A stretch of 64,000 nucleotides of DNA from Paenibacillus catalpae (GCF_900112695.1 NZ_FOMT01000004.1:62001-126000); one strand, 5' to 3'. Shown: positions 25,353-34,785, numbered from the stretch's first letter. Notes: generated by a model from the sequence alone, not told the origin. Numbers and translations: made by a program.

Positions 25353-25444
25353 ACTTATGCTCCTCTTAGTCATTTTCTTATTGACCATTTATCCTATGCA
25401 ACTGCCTAGATACAGGCAAACAAATTGGGCAAAAGCCCACTAGT

Positions 25445-26986
25445 TTACAATGAAGAAAAACCGATTTGATTGTCCTGCCGCACCAACATTGAGCAGCACT
25501 CCACATGGCTCGTCCACGGGAACATATCAACCGGTGTTACTTCCACCGTCTTATAACCGCCGTCTTCGAGCGTACGAAGGTCACGCGCGAGTGTGGAAGG
25601 GTTACAGCTGACATACACGACCCGCTCCGGCTGCATCTTCAGAATGGTATCAAGCAGCGCCGGGTCGCAGCCCTTGCGCGGCGGATCCACAACGATGACA
25701 TCAGGAATAATGCCTTCCTCGCGCCAACGGGGAATGACAACCTCCGCCGGTCCTGCTTCGAATGAAGCGTTGCTGATGCCGTTCAGCTCCGCATTACGCT
25801 TCGCATCCTCGATCGCTTCCGGCACGATCTCAACGCCATACACACGTCCCGCTTTACGGGCGAGGAAGAGCGAAATTGTCCCGATGCCGCAATAAGCGTC
25901 GATCACCGACTCCGTCCCGGTTAGCTGCGCATAATCTACGGCTTTGCGATACAACTCCACCGTCTGCGTCGGATTAACCTGATAGAATGACCGGGCCGAG
26001 ATCGCGAACCGGATACCGTCCAGCTCGTCATAGATCACCTCGCTGCCCCACAATACCCGCGTCTCATCGCCAAAGATCACATTTGTATCGCGAGTATTCA
26101 CGTTCTGCACAATACTTTTCACTTCCGGCAGCGCCTTACGGATACGTTCCACCCACTGCTCGGCTTGCGGAAGCTTACGGCCGTTCGTAACGAGCACGAC
26201 CATAATCTCGCCGCTCACAAAGCCTGTCCTTGTCATCACATGGCGAAGCAGCCCCTGGCCGCTCTCCTCGTCATACGCCGATATACCGAGCTCCCGGCCA
26301 ATGGTCTTCACGATACGGACAACTTCGTCATTCCGGTCATGCTGGATATGGCATTCATCCGTATCGATGATCCGGTGGCTGCCCTTCGCATAAAAGCCCG
26401 CAATCAGTTCGCCTTCTCCGGCCGAAGCGCCTACCGGCACCTGCGCTTTATTGCGGTAACGCCATGGCTCGTTCATCCCAACCGTTGGATGGACAATAAC
26501 CCCAGCCGAATCCACCGCATCTTCGCCCGCCGCGATCTGCAGCTTCCCGATCCGCTCCAACGCATCAACAACATGCTGACGCTTCCAGTTCAGCTGTGCG
26601 GTATAATCCATATGCTGCAGCTGACAGCCGCCGCATTTGTCATAGATGCCGCATACAGGCACCACGCGATCGGCGCTGGCATCCATCAGCTCTTGAAGGC
26701 GGGCATAGCCGTATGCTTTTTTCACCTTCATGACTTTCGCCCGTACACGCTCGCCCGGGAGCGCCCCCTGGATGAACAAGGTAAAGCCGTCCGCCCGGCC
26801 TACCCCTTCTCCGTCATGGGTAAGACCGATAATATCGACGACCACTTCATCATTCTTTTGTACCGGTGCATCTACAACGGCTTCCGACGGAGCTCTTCTT
26901 GCTCCCCCGCTCTTCCGGCCGCCCGCCGCAGTCTGTGTATGGCCTTTTCTATTCGAACCCGCATTACGCGTATTGTTTCTGTTCAT
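25445..26986 (-). CDS. rlmD: 23S rRNA uracil-C5 methyltransferase, RlmD/RlmCD type
   Basis: This 513-residue enzyme makes m5U in 23S rRNA. It has a basic, low-complexity N-terminal extension of about 55 residues, a TRAM RNA-binding domain, cysteines for an iron-sulfur cluster (CGIYDKCGGC) and a C-terminal SAM methyltransferase domain (IDAYCGIGTISLFLARKAG) with the catalytic motif VYVSCNPSTLARD. The B. subtilis homologue (YefA) modifies both U747 and U1939. The track frame reaches 27223 but would overlap the lipid kinase; ATG at 26986 with GGAG seven bases upstream is chosen (26989 is the alternative). Confidence 0.92.
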   Translation of the reverse strand: MNRNNTRNAGSNRKGHTQTAAGGRKSGGARRAPSEAVVDAPVQKNDEVVVDIIGLTHDGEGVGRADGFTLFIQGALPGERVRAKVMKVKKAYGYARLQELMDASADRVVPVCGIYDKCGGCQLQHMDYTAQLNWKRQHVVDALERIGKLQIAAGEDAVDSAGVIVHPTVGMNEPWRYRNKAQVPVGASAGEGELIAGFYAKGSHRIIDTDECHIQHDRNDEVVRIVKTIGRELGISAYDEESGQGLLRHVMTRTGFVSGEIMVVLVTNGRKLPQAEQWVERIRKALPEVKSIVQNVNTRDTNVIFGDETRVLWGSEVIYDELDGIRFAISARSFYQVNPTQTVELYRKAVDYAQLTGTESVIDAYCGIGTISLFLARKAGRVYGVEIVPEAIEDAKRNAELNGISNASFEAGPAEVVIPRWREEGIIPDVIVVDPPRKGCDPALLDTILKMQPERVVYVSCNPSTLARDLRTLEDGGYKTVEVTPVDMFPWTSHVECCSMLVRQDNQIGFSSL

Positions 26987-27039
26987 CATTGCTCTCCGCT
27001 TCCTCATCCTATTATCCCTATAGTGTAATGCATCTGATA

Positions 27040-27091
27040 AAAGAAATAAACCTCCGACAGCAAGCCCTTGGCTCACTATTAGAGGTTTATT
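27040..27091 (-). terminator. Terminator between dgkB and rlmD
   Basis: AATAAACCTC and GAGGTTTATT pair around a 27-base loop and are followed on the minus strand by TCTTTTATC. The long loop makes it weaker than others here. Confidence 0.6.
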
Positions 27092-27101
27092 CCAATTGCC
27101 A

Positions 27102-28016
27102 TTACCGATGACGATAGGTTGCCTCGCCATGTTCATCGGCAAAGATTTGCAAATGCGAGGGCAGCACCGAGAACGTAAACGGCAGCGTACCGCCGTACTC
27201 GCCGTCCAGGTTAATCTGGACATAGCTCGGCGATGTCACCTTCATCTTGTTCGTCCGGAAATGAATGACATGCGAATCATTCAAGTGCTCGCCGCGAAGC
27301 GCCAGCGTAGCGATCCGGATAAACTCCGCAAGATTACACTTTCTCAGCAAAACAACGTCAAACAGCCCGTCATCCGGCTTCGCATCCGGCGCCAACTTCT
27401 CAAATCCGCCAACCGAATTACTGTTGCAAATAAGGAAAAGCATAAATTCCTCATGGAAGCTGCCGACGCCTTCGGCTTCAATCACAAGCTCCGTCGGACT
27501 TAAGCGGGTCATCTTCTCTAACCCTTTCAAATAATACGCCAGCTGTCCGATCATCGTCTTCAGCTTAATCGGCACATCATAGGTCAGCTCGGTCAGCGAG
27601 CCGCCCCCGGCAATATTAATGAAATAACGCTCGTTCGCTTGACCAACATCGATCGGCCGCGTGTAATTCTGAATAATAAGATCGCAGGCATATTCCCAAT
27701 GCTTCGGAATGCCCATCGCACGGGCGAAATCATTTGTTGTCCCAAGCGGTAAAATGCCAAGCGGAGGTCTATTCGGCTTATTCGCCATCCCGTTGATTAC
27801 CTCATAGATCGTCCCGTCACCACCCGCGGCGATGATCAGATCATAATCCCGGTCTGCCGCATCCGCTGCAGCAAGCGTTGCATCTCCCGCTCCAATCGTA
27901 GCGTGGCAGCTTGTTTCGATACCTGCCTGATCAAGCTTCTGTAGAATATCAGGGAGACGGCGCTTCATCTCTTCTCTACCCGATGTCGGGTTGTAAATCA
28001 ATCTTGCACGCTTCAT
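27102..28016 (-). CDS. dgkB: Diacylglycerol/lipid kinase, DgkB/YegS family
   Basis: This 304-residue kinase phosphorylates diacylglycerol or a related lipid, recycling it to phosphatidate. Family marks are IYNPTSGRE at the start, the nucleotide motif AAGGDGTIYEVINGM, LPLGTTNDFARA and a C-terminal beta-sandwich with DGLFDVVLLRK. Size is normal for soluble DgkB. GGTGGG lies about seven bases before the ATG. It sits between cbiX upstream and rlmD downstream on the same strand; rlmD probably has its own promoter because of the intervening hairpin. Confidence 0.93.
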   Translation of the reverse strand: MKRARLIYNPTSGREEMKRRLPDILQKLDQAGIETSCHATIGAGDATLAAADAADRDYDLIIAAGGDGTIYEVINGMANKPNRPPLGILPLGTTNDFARAMGIPKHWEYACDLIIQNYTRPIDVGQANERYFINIAGGGSLTELTYDVPIKLKTMIGQLAYYLKGLEKMTRLSPTELVIEAEGVGSFHEEFMLFLICNSNSVGGFEKLAPDAKPDDGLFDVVLLRKCNLAEFIRIATLALRGEHLNDSHVIHFRTNKMKVTSPSYVQINLDGEYGGTLPFTFSVLPSHLQIFADEHGEATYRHR

Positions 28017-28047
28017 CGATTAACCCACCATTTCTTTCAAAAAACGG

Positions 28048-28824
28048 TCATCTACCTCTCTGCAATGCGGCCGTCATGCGCCGCTCCAGCCACCGCTCAA
28101 TGGCCGGATGAGGCAGCATGGCCTGACCGTTATACCGGTACTCAAGGCCCTTTAACCGCGATGGAATGACCGTATTCGTAAAATAACCCTTGCTCAAAAA
28201 CAGAGGAACGACGATTACCGCTTCATTCGGTCTCTCTTGCTGAAGTGCTCTCAAATGATTTGCCGCCTGGTCAGGCAGCAGCATTGCCGTCGCCGAATGG
28301 GCAAAACCACCCAGCTTCCGCAGCCGCTCTGCGAGCTGGTTCAGACCTTGCTGCCAGCGTTCATGAAAGACCTTCTCCTTGCTTCCATGCGCTATAAGCA
28401 TTACCGTCTCCTGCTTCGGATAGACAGATAGCGGTTTAATATTCGACAGCAGCAGCTCCGCAATATCGGGATCATCATCAATTGGCATGCCGTAATGGAC
28501 GTTGGCGTTCACCCGGAAAGTTCCCAAATCCCCTTCAAGCTCCGCCGCCTTAGGCAATCCAAAGGCCTGCCCGATCTCATCGACATGCGTGCTGCCGGAC
28601 GAAATGAACAAAGGCACTACGAATAAATCCGTTACCCCTTGCTCCTCTAACGCATCTATGCCATCCTGAATCAGACGGCCTTCAACAATTTCAAGAAAAG
28701 AAGAATAGACCGGCACGCCTTGCACGAGTGGAGAAGCTGCTGCTGCCTCCACCGCCTGATCGACCAGCCGAACCCATTCTGCTTCTCTTGAACCATGGCT
28801 GATTACAAGAATGCCTGGCTTCAT
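28048..28824 (-). CDS. Sirohydrochlorin chelatase, CbiX/SirB family
   Basis: This 258-residue protein has two tandem CbiX domains (about 1-120 and 130-258), each starting with a metal-ligand motif: VISHGSREAEW and LIAHGSKEKVFH. Each domain also has a second strand-loop (FISSGSTHVDEI and FLSKGYFTNTVI). Such enzymes insert Co2+ or Fe2+ into sirohydrochlorin for B12 or siroheme. The second copy lacks the THV-type His found in the first, so one active site may be altered. No other B12 or siroheme genes are nearby, so the metal cannot be decided. Confidence 0.85.
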   Translation of the reverse strand: MKPGILVISHGSREAEWVRLVDQAVEAAAASPLVQGVPVYSSFLEIVEGRLIQDGIDALEEQGVTDLFVVPLFISSGSTHVDEIGQAFGLPKAAELEGDLGTFRVNANVHYGMPIDDDPDIAELLLSNIKPLSVYPKQETVMLIAHGSKEKVFHERWQQGLNQLAERLRKLGGFAHSATAMLLPDQAANHLRALQQERPNEAVIVVPLFLSKGYFTNTVIPSRLKGLEYRYNGQAMLPHPAIERWLERRMTAALQRGR

Positions 28825-28828
28825 GGCA

Positions 28829-29119
28829 CTATCTGCCTAAACGCTCTAAAGCCATTTTATACCCATCGTTGCCATAATTCAAACAGCGCTTAACCCGGGA
28901 AATCGTCGCCGTGCTTGCACCAGTCTCCGCCTCAATCTGGTTGTAAGTGCTGCCCTTGCCCAGCATGCGTGCTACCTCTAGACGCTGCGACAACGATTGA
29001 ATCTCATTAACCGTGCACAAATCATCAAAAAAGACATAACATTCCTCAACCGACTTTAAAGTCAGGATAGCCTCGAATAATTGGTCAATCGCTTTATCGT
29101 TCAGCTTTTTGAGCTGCAT
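28829..29119 (-). CDS. YerC/YecD-family TrpR-like DNA-binding protein
   Basis: This 96-residue helical protein has the TrpR-type helix-turn-helix (SLSQRLEVARMLGKGSTYNQ, then IEAETGASTATISRVKRCLN). Family members are small repressors; the role of YerC itself is poorly known. AGGAG with a nine-base gap supports the ATG at 29119 over 29125. It ends four bases before the cbiX gene starts, suggesting cotranscription with cbiX and dgkB. Confidence 0.88.
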   Translation of the reverse strand: MQLKKLNDKAIDQLFEAILTLKSVEECYVFFDDLCTVNEIQSLSQRLEVARMLGKGSTYNQIEAETGASTATISRVKRCLNYGNDGYKMALERLGR

Positions 29120-29189
29120 GATCATCCACTCCTCAGGGGCGCGATTACACGCGCATTTCTAGCATTATAATTAATGTCTATTGCTCTTC

Positions 29190-29218
29190 ATTGTAGCTTT
29201 TTCAGGGGGTTTTTTCAA
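29190..29218 (-). promoter_or_regulatory. Promoter of the yerC-cbiX-dgkB unit
   Basis: On the minus strand TTGAAA and TACAAT are separated by 17 bp, each with five of six consensus bases, about 70 bp before the yerC start. The rest of the 29120-29464 gap holds nothing else I can support. Confidence 0.7.
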
Positions 29219-29464
29219 GCATTACCGTATTCACGCTTTACAGGACGGAAGAGCTCGATGTAGGTTATTATCCACATTATTTCTATAAAATCGGGTCATT
29301 CGTCCAATCGTCACGTTTGCCTATGCCATAGACTAATACCAAGAATACTTCCCTATACGACATACGGGACCAGGGCCTCGCATGCAGGCTGTATAGCCCG
29401 GATGGAAGCGGACGGAGTAGGGAAGCAACTGTTCCATAAACTTTGAAAAAAGGTTGTGATCCGC

Positions 29465-30031
29465 GTGAATTACCGGAACTACCCTGGTGGAGGCGGACAT
29501 TCGAACCCTCACCAGTATCCGCCGCACTCGCCGCATAGCGGCCATCACCGACGCGGTTATGCTCGAAATACAAGCCAAGGATTTAACAGCTTCCAAAACC
29601 CGCTTGGCTTCGGCTCGGAGACCGCCCCAATTCCACCTGCGCCTCCTGTCTTTTCGACCGAAGAGACTATTATACAACAAGAGGACAGCTTGCCTGTCGT
29701 TGTTCCGGCAACAGCGGCAGAGCTGGTGGAAACGACGACACCTGCCAAATCCGGCAGCTTTAACATGCCAAGCTTGAATGAGATCAAAGGCTTTGTCGAT
29801 CGGATTGGCGGCCTGGATGGCATACTGACCACAGTGGGCAAGGTGCAAAAGGTCGTATCCAGTGTGTCTCAGATGGCACCTCTCGTTAAGGTGATTTTTG
29901 GCTCCTTCAAAAAGGACTCCGGCAGTGACGTAACGGACGACGATGTTGAATTGGTACCGAAGAAACGCAAGCGCCGCAGAAAACCTACCGGCTCCGCTGG
30001 CCGCCGCCGCAAGCGGAAGCGGCAGCGCTAA
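29465..30031 (+). CDS. YqfQ/VrrA-like protein with basic tail
   Basis: This 188-residue protein has a Gly/His/Pro-rich N-terminus, a Pro/Val/Thr-rich middle, a compact helix pair (IKGFVDRIGGLDGILTTVG, then VQKVVSSVSQMAPLVKVIF), and a Lys/Arg-rich C-terminus (RRRKP, RRRKRKR). The helix pair resembles the conserved part of B. subtilis YqfQ, a spore-associated protein. The start is GTG, either 29456 or 29465; AAAGG is ten bases before the latter. The basic tail suggests contact with nucleic acid or acidic coat. A sporulation role is inferred. Confidence 0.65.
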   Translation: MNYRNYPGGGGHSNPHQYPPHSPHSGHHRRGYARNTSQGFNSFQNPLGFGSETAPIPPAPPVFSTEETIIQQEDSLPVVVPATAAELVETTTPAKSGSFNMPSLNEIKGFVDRIGGLDGILTTVGKVQKVVSSVSQMAPLVKVIFGSFKKDSGSDVTDDDVELVPKKRKRRRKPTGSAGRRRKRKRQR

Positions 30032-30060
30032 TGTCCGCATGCTTTTTACAGCGTAGGATG

Positions 30061-30111
30061 AACCACTCCGATTGCAGCCTTTCGCTGTAGCCGGGGTGGT
30101 TTTTCTTTTTT
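30061..30111 (+). terminator. Terminator of the YqfQ-like gene
   Basis: AACCACTCCG and CGGGGTGGTT enclose an inner GCAGCC/GGCTGC-like stem and run into TTTTTC and more T bases. Confidence 0.85.
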
Positions 30112-30397
30112 ATATCTCGTTTGTCGAGTCCTGTAAATGCTGGTACAAGCCCGGCGTGACTTTTGAACTAACCACGATGTCGAAAAACCATTAAGAAGCT
30201 CCATCTACCAAGCCCATTATTCAAGTTTTGCGCAGACAGATCTACATTTTGACTATAACATTCAAAATTATGGAAGTTTGCTCCAAAAGACTCATGAGGA
30301 ATTTCTTCACATCCCCTACAATCATTATAACCTTATAACTTTTAGTCGCTTATTCATACCATCCATTGCACTAGTTTTGTCCGATATAAGCTCGTCG

Positions 30398-30411
30398 AGT
30401 TTATATAAACT
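30398..30411. promoter_or_regulatory. Perfect palindrome in the LPMO leader
   Basis: AGTTTATATAAACT is a perfect 14-bp palindrome 23 bp before the LPMO start and just before the GGGAGG ribosome site (about 30419). It could be an operator or a ribosome-site-proximal stem. The gap from 30112 to 30397 is AT-rich and shows no gene. Confidence 0.4.
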
Positions 30412-30433
30412 TTTTCTTGGGAGGTATGTTTAA

Positions 30434-31783
30434 ATGACCGTATCACGATTGTCACGGCCTACTCCAGCAAAGCTATTTACGTTATGTGCACTGCTTGTAC
30501 TCACAGCCGTCTCCATGTTTTTCTCATCAGAAAAAGCGTATTCGCACGGTTATGTGGAAGGGCCGGCAAGCCGGGCCGCGTTATGCAAAAGCGGTGCCAA
30601 TACCGATTGCGGCTCTATCGTGTATGAACCGCAAAGCTTGGAAGCACCAAAGGGCTTCCCTGCTGCCGGGCCTGCAGACGGTAAAATCGCCAGCGCAAAC
30701 GGGGCTTTTCCAAAGCTCGATGAACAATCCGCAACCCGTTGGGCGAAAGTGAACATGGCTGCCGGCACGAACACCTTCACCTGGAAGCTGACAGCCAACC
30801 ACTCTACTGCAAGCTGGAAATATTACATGACAAAACCAACCTGGAACCCGAATGCCGCCCTCACCCGTGACTCCTTCGATCTGACGCCATTCTGCTCTGT
30901 TGCCTACAACGGCGCGCAGCCGCCTTTCAGCTACTCCAATACCTGTAACGTTCCGCAGCGAAGCGGCTACCATGTCATCCTCGCCGTTTGGGAAGTTGCC
31001 GATACGGCCAACGCCTTCTATAACGTAATCGACGTTAATTTCACCGGAACAAATCCGACCGACACGACAGCGCCTTCGGCTCCGGCCTCCCTTGCTGCAA
31101 CCGCTACTACTTCCACCAGCGTTTCCTTGTCATGGAATCCATCAACCGATAACGTTGGTGTAATCGGCTATAAAATCTACAGAGGCACTACCTTGGCCGC
31201 GACTACCTCGAGCACGGGAACAAGCTATACCGTTACCGGTCTGACTGCAAGCACCGCCTATACATTTACCGTCAAGGCCATTGATGCAGCCGGCAACGAA
31301 TCCGGAGCCAGCAACAGCTTGAGCGTCACAACAGCGGCACCATCTGCCGTTGATACGACAGCACCTTCCGCACCTGGCGGGCTTCATATTATGGGGGCGC
31401 CAACCTCTTCCAGCATGATGGTCATGTGGAATCCTTCTACGGATAATGTAGCCGTAACCGGCTATAAAATTTATAACGGGTCGACGCTCGTAACGACAAC
31501 CCCGGGCAGCGCAACCTCTTATACCGTTACCGGTCTTGCAGCAAGCACAACTTACAACTTCGCCGTATACGCCATTGATGCTGCCGGCAACCAATCCGCG
31601 GCCAGCACGGTCAGCGGTACGACAGCCGCTTCTACAGGCGCTGCTGCCTGGGCAGCCAACACGTCATACGCAGTAGGTGCACTTGTCACTTTCAATGGTT
31701 CAACCTACAAATGCCTGCAGGCTCACACATCACTAACAGGGTGGGAACCATCCAACGTGCCGGCGCTTTGGAAATTGCAATAA
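30434..31783 (+). CDS. Chitin-active lytic polysaccharide monooxygenase (AA10) with FnIII and CBM5/12
   Basis: This 449-residue secreted protein has a signal peptide cleaved after AYS, leaving His38 as the mature N-terminus ([14 protein letters not shown]). With His123 in [13 protein letters not shown] this forms the copper-binding histidine brace of AA10 enzymes. The catalytic domain (38-210) is followed by two fibronectin-III repeats (about 215-300 and 310-395, each with SWNPSTDNV or MWNPSTDNV) and a C-terminal CBM5/12 chitin-binding domain ([20 protein letters not shown]). It oxidatively cleaves chitin or cellulose outside the cell. It appears monocistronic. Confidence 0.94.
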   Translation: MTVSRLSRPTPAKLFTLCALLVLTAVSMFFSSEKAYSHGYVEGPASRAALCKSGANTDCGSIVYEPQSLEAPKGFPAAGPADGKIASANGAFPKLDEQSATRWAKVNMAAGTNTFTWKLTANHSTASWKYYMTKPTWNPNAALTRDSFDLTPFCSVAYNGAQPPFSYSNTCNVPQRSGYHVILAVWEVADTANAFYNVIDVNFTGTNPTDTTAPSAPASLAATATTSTSVSLSWNPSTDNVGVIGYKIYRGTTLAATTSSTGTSYTVTGLTASTAYTFTVKAIDAAGNESGASNSLSVTTAAPSAVDTTAPSAPGGLHIMGAPTSSSMMVMWNPSTDNVAVTGYKIYNGSTLVTTTPGSATSYTVTGLAASTTYNFAVYAIDAAGNQSAASTVSGTTAASTGAAAWAANTSYAVGALVTFNGSTYKCLQAHTSLTGWEPSNVPALWKLQ

Positions 31784-31788
31784 ACAAA

Positions 31789-31831
31789 TAAAAAGTGCCG
31801 GGAGTCCAATAGGGATTCCCGGCACTTTTGA
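31789..31831. terminator. Bidirectional terminator between LPMO and pit
   Basis: AAAAGTGCCGGGA and TCCCGGCACTTTT form a perfect 13-bp stem with A and T tracts on both sides, serving the two converging genes. Confidence 0.9.
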
Positions 31832-31836
31832 AGTTC

Positions 31837-32832
31837 TTAGAAAAACACTTTATCCATTACCCAGAAGATAGCCGCAGCCAAGAGCGCCGTAATCGGAATC
31901 GTAATGACCCAAGCGACAACAATCTTGCCGGCAAGCGACCAACGGACACTGGAGAAGCGCTTCGCGCTGCCTACGCCAAGGATCGACGATGTGATAACAT
32001 GCGTTGTGCTGACAGGCAGCTCCATTACGGTTGCCGACAGGATAACGCCTGCCGAGCCAATATCGGCCGCAAAGCCGTTAATCGGTTCAATCTTGAAGAT
32101 CTTGGTCCCCATCGTCTTGATAATTTTCCATCCGCCAACGGATGTACCAAGAGCCATGGCGAGTGCTGCCGACAGCTTCACCCACAGCGGAACCTCAAAG
32201 TGGTCCTGGATACCGCCCGCTACCAAAGCGAATGTAATAATACCCATCGCTTTCTGAGCGTCATTCGTACCGTGCGAGAACGATTGGAATGCCGCGGTCA
32301 GAATCTGACCGAAACGGAAGCCCTTGTTCACCTGATGAGGGCTTGTCTTCGCAAAGATAAGCTTCAGTAACCACATGATAATAAAACCAGCGGAAAAAGC
32401 GATCAATGGCGAGAAAATTAACGCTTTAATGATATCCACAAAGCCGCTTGCATTAATGGCATCAAAGCCTGCTCCAGATGCTACCGCACCGGCGAGCGAG
32501 CCGATCAAGGCATGCGATGAGGAAGAAGGGATGCCGAACCACCAGGTTAAGAGGTTCCAGACAATCGCCGAAATCAGTGCGGCTATAACGATTTCTACCC
32601 CGTTCGGCAAATCTGCCGGGTTGGCGACACCGCTGCCGATCTTTTTCGCAACGCCCGTAAACGTGATCGCACCAACAAAGTTCATGCAAGCTGCCATAAT
32701 AATAGCTACGCGCGGCTTAAGCGCACGCGTCGATACCGTTGTTGCGATTGCGTTCGCCGTATCATGGAACCCATTGATAAAGTCAAAACCTAGTGCAAAT
32801 ATAACAACCATCCATAATGTGATTGAATCCAT
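31837..32832 (-). CDS. pit: Low-affinity inorganic phosphate transporter (Pit family)
   Basis: This 331-residue membrane protein has about ten helices and the duplicated Pit motif, GFDFINGFHDTANAIATTVS near residue 13 and FSHGTNDAQKAMGIITFAL in the second half. Pit proteins import metal-phosphate complexes driven by protons. Bacterial Pit of this size lacks the central loop of larger homologues. It follows the DUF47 gene by 29 bp and they form one operon. The candidate PhoP box upstream of that partner suggests control by phosphate. Confidence 0.94.
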   Translation of the reverse strand: MDSITLWMVVIFALGFDFINGFHDTANAIATTVSTRALKPRVAIIMAACMNFVGAITFTGVAKKIGSGVANPADLPNGVEIVIAALISAIVWNLLTWWFGIPSSSSHALIGSLAGAVASGAGFDAINASGFVDIIKALIFSPLIAFSAGFIIMWLLKLIFAKTSPHQVNKGFRFGQILTAAFQSFSHGTNDAQKAMGIITFALVAGGIQDHFEVPLWVKLSAALAMALGTSVGGWKIIKTMGTKIFKIEPINGFAADIGSAGVILSATVMELPVSTTHVITSSILGVGSAKRFSSVRWSLAGKIVVAWVITIPITALLAAAIFWVMDKVFF

Positions 32833-32861
32833 TTGAATTGACTCCTACTCTCCGTGTAAGC

Positions 32862-33473
32862 TTAGCTGTTGCGCATAATGATCGATTCCAGCGTATTGGC
32901 CACATCTTCGCAGTAGTCGGTCGTTTGCTCCAACATTTCGTAGATTTCTTTCCGTTTCATCAGCTCAATTGGATCAGTCACATTCGTGAACAGGCTCTTA
33001 ATGCAGACACGCAGCAAGTCATCCGCTTGATTCTCAAGCTCATTAAGCGCAATATTCGGCTCGCGGATTGCCAGCAGCTTTTTGTCTGTCAACAGATAGA
33101 TCGCTTTCTTGATTTGGTGCCCGGAACGAAGCAGAATATCGCCAAACAGCGTTATGTATTCGTCTTTTTCCTGAATATTGTACATCTCAAAGCGCGATGC
33201 GCATGCTTCAATACCGTCAAGCACATCGTCCAGAGACGAAGTTAGTGCCATAATATCTTCCCGCTCAATCGGGGTAATGAACGTTTTGTTCAGTTCTTTC
33301 AGAATCGTATGAACGTATTGGTCGCCTCTGCTCTCATGTTCCTTCATCGTTTTGGCGAACTGAGTAACATCCGACAGGTCCGAAACACCGTTTGCGAAAT
33401 ATTCAATTGCGTCTACCAGCGTATCAGCCATTTCTTCAAACGTCTTAAAGAAAATATCCTTTTTCTTAAACAT
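32862..33473 (-). CDS. DUF47/PhoU-like Pit accessory protein
   Basis: This 203-residue all-helical protein of the DUF47 family starts FKKKDIFFKTFEEMADTLVD and carries the E-x3-D pattern LTSSLDDVLDGIEACASRFEM, which may bind metal as in PhoU. It is commonly encoded directly before Pit transporters and is thought to regulate or assist them. The ATG at 33473 lies 29 bp plus one gene before pit. No membrane segment is present, so it acts on the cytosolic side. Confidence 0.88.
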   Translation of the reverse strand: MFKKKDIFFKTFEEMADTLVDAIEYFANGVSDLSDVTQFAKTMKEHESRGDQYVHTILKELNKTFITPIEREDIMALTSSLDDVLDGIEACASRFEMYNIQEKDEYITLFGDILLRSGHQIKKAIYLLTDKKLLAIREPNIALNELENQADDLLRVCIKSLFTNVTDPIELMKRKEIYEMLEQTTDYCEDVANTLESIIMRNS

Positions 33474-33555
33474 CTTAATCCCCTTTACCCGACTGGATGG
33501 TTAGGCATCATTTTGAAATGAGCCCACAATATCTTAACACAGTTTACTTTATAAT

Positions 33556-33583
33556 TGTTAAGGGAATGTAAAGGATTTATGAA
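33556..33583 (-). promoter_or_regulatory. Candidate PhoP box before the DUF47-pit operon
   Basis: On the minus strand TTCATA, TTTACA and TTAACA each fit the TT(A/T/C)A(C/T)A PhoP motif and start exactly 11 bp apart (33583, 33572, 33561). A TAAGAT -10-like hexamer follows near 33536. The regular 11-bp period matches B. subtilis-type PhoP binding. The site is about 85 bp before the start codon. Confidence 0.62.
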
Positions 33584-33598
33584 AAGTTTGCGTTTTTG

Positions 33599-33640
33599 CA
33601 AAAAAAATATAAAAAGAAGCACTCCGCACAGGAGCGCTCC
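33599..33640 (-). terminator. Terminator of the YerB-like gene
   Basis: AGCGCTCC and GGAGTGCT pair around a five-base loop and run into CTTTTTATATTTTTTT on the minus strand. One mismatch is present. Confidence 0.75.
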
Positions 33641-33714
33641 GCCATTATATCCTTAAGGCTGTATACGCAGGCACCCTCTACATCTAATTAGAGTGTGTCC
33701 GACTTGCATCTTTT

Positions 33715-34785
33715 TTACCCATAAATCACATGCTCAGCAAATGTTGGCGTATTCGGAACGACATGGAAAAACGTTTTCCCCGGGATAAACGGAAGCTCCG
33801 TCCCATCGTTCATCAGCCGGACCATGTTGTCATTGTCTCGTACCCATTCACATTCGGTAACCTTACCATTCTGGAACAGGAGAGCCGATCCTCCCGCATG
33901 CAGATCAACCGAGAGTCTTCCGGCATCATCCAGCGTCTTGTGATTAGCGCCCAGTACCACCACATTCGCCGCAGACAGCTGCTCGCCATTGTTCATATCG
34001 GTATGGGGCTCATCGTTAACCAAGCGCTTGTACAATCCGCCTGCCGCATCATAATCATAGGAGACCTTGTAATCCTTTAGCAGAAACTTGATTTGAATCG
34101 AAGTCGCCGGTGCTCCCGATGCGGTCGCCCCTTCCTCAGCGAATGGATAGGCTGGCACGGTTACATCGCTGCGGTAGCCCTTCTTCTCGGCCCCGGCCCG
34201 AAGCTTATCGAGCTCGGAATACAAGTTATGCGGCGCTTTGCGGTCTTTGCTCCGCCAGAAGTATGGTCCCGCATTCGAGATTTCATCCAGATAAGGCTTG
34301 TCCTGATGCTGCAAAATATCATAGGCATCATTGCTGGCCCCTGAATGAGCCAGAATAGCGCCATAGCTTTCTCCGATATCAATCAGGTAAGGGCGAATAC
34401 TGCGGATTGGACCAATCGCATCCGTACCCTTATCGGTACTTTGGAAAATCGCCACAAGCCGCGTTATCCCTCCTTCAGCCAATACTTCCCATACTACATC
34501 AGCATTGGTTAGTCCGGATTGCGGACGAGCGGGCTTCAAATTATTAATCATTACCGCAACAGGCCGCGCCGTTGCTTCCGTCTCTTGCTTCAGGCCCGTA
34601 AGAGGAGCCGTAAAAGCAAGCTCAGGTGTCGGCTCAACTGATGGTGTTACTTCCGGCTCAGCCGATGCCGTCGGAGCTGGTGTTGCTTCCCCGGCATTGT
34701 TGCCTGCACCGCTGCTGCAAGCGGCTAATAAAACAAATAGAAGGACCAAGCTTATTAACCATACACTGCGTAAACGTCTGCCCAT
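33715..34785 (-). CDS. YerB-family lipoprotein (DUF3048)
   Basis: This 356-residue lipoprotein has a basic, hydrophobic N-terminus ending in the lipobox LLAAC near residue 24, then a Pro/Thr/Ala/Glu-rich linker. The DUF3048 domain starts TARPVAVMINNLKPARPQSG and contains VVWEVLAEGGITRLVAIF and GPIRSIRPYLIDIGESYGAI. YerB-like proteins are thought to act at the cell wall; the exact activity is not established. GGCGGGG lies five bases before the ATG at 34785, so the longer frame to 34839 is rejected. It is monocistronic. Confidence 0.9.
   Translation of the reverse strand: MGRRLRSVWLISLVLLFVLLAACSSGAGNNAGEATPAPTASAEPEVTPSVEPTPELAFTAPLTGLKQETEATARPVAVMINNLKPARPQSGLTNADVVWEVLAEGGITRLVAIFQSTDKGTDAIGPIRSIRPYLIDIGESYGAILAHSGASNDAYDILQHQDKPYLDEISNAGPYFWRSKDRKAPHNLYSELDKLRAGAEKKGYRSDVTVPAYPFAEEGATASGAPATSIQIKFLLKDYKVSYDYDAAGGLYKRLVNDEPHTDMNNGEQLSAANVVVLGANHKTLDDAGRLSVDLHAGGSALLFQNGKVTECEWVRDNDNMVRLMNDGTELPFIPGKTFFHVVPNTPTFAEHVIYG

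Noticed and set aside
26987..27223. Extended N-terminus of RlmD into the dgkB gene
   Set aside because: It overlaps dgkB and the terminator; a good start with GGAG exists at 26986.
29320..29340. CATAGACTA as a sigma-K -10 before the YqfQ-like gene
   Set aside because: The required AC-type -35 at 16-17 bp is missing, so the support is too weak.
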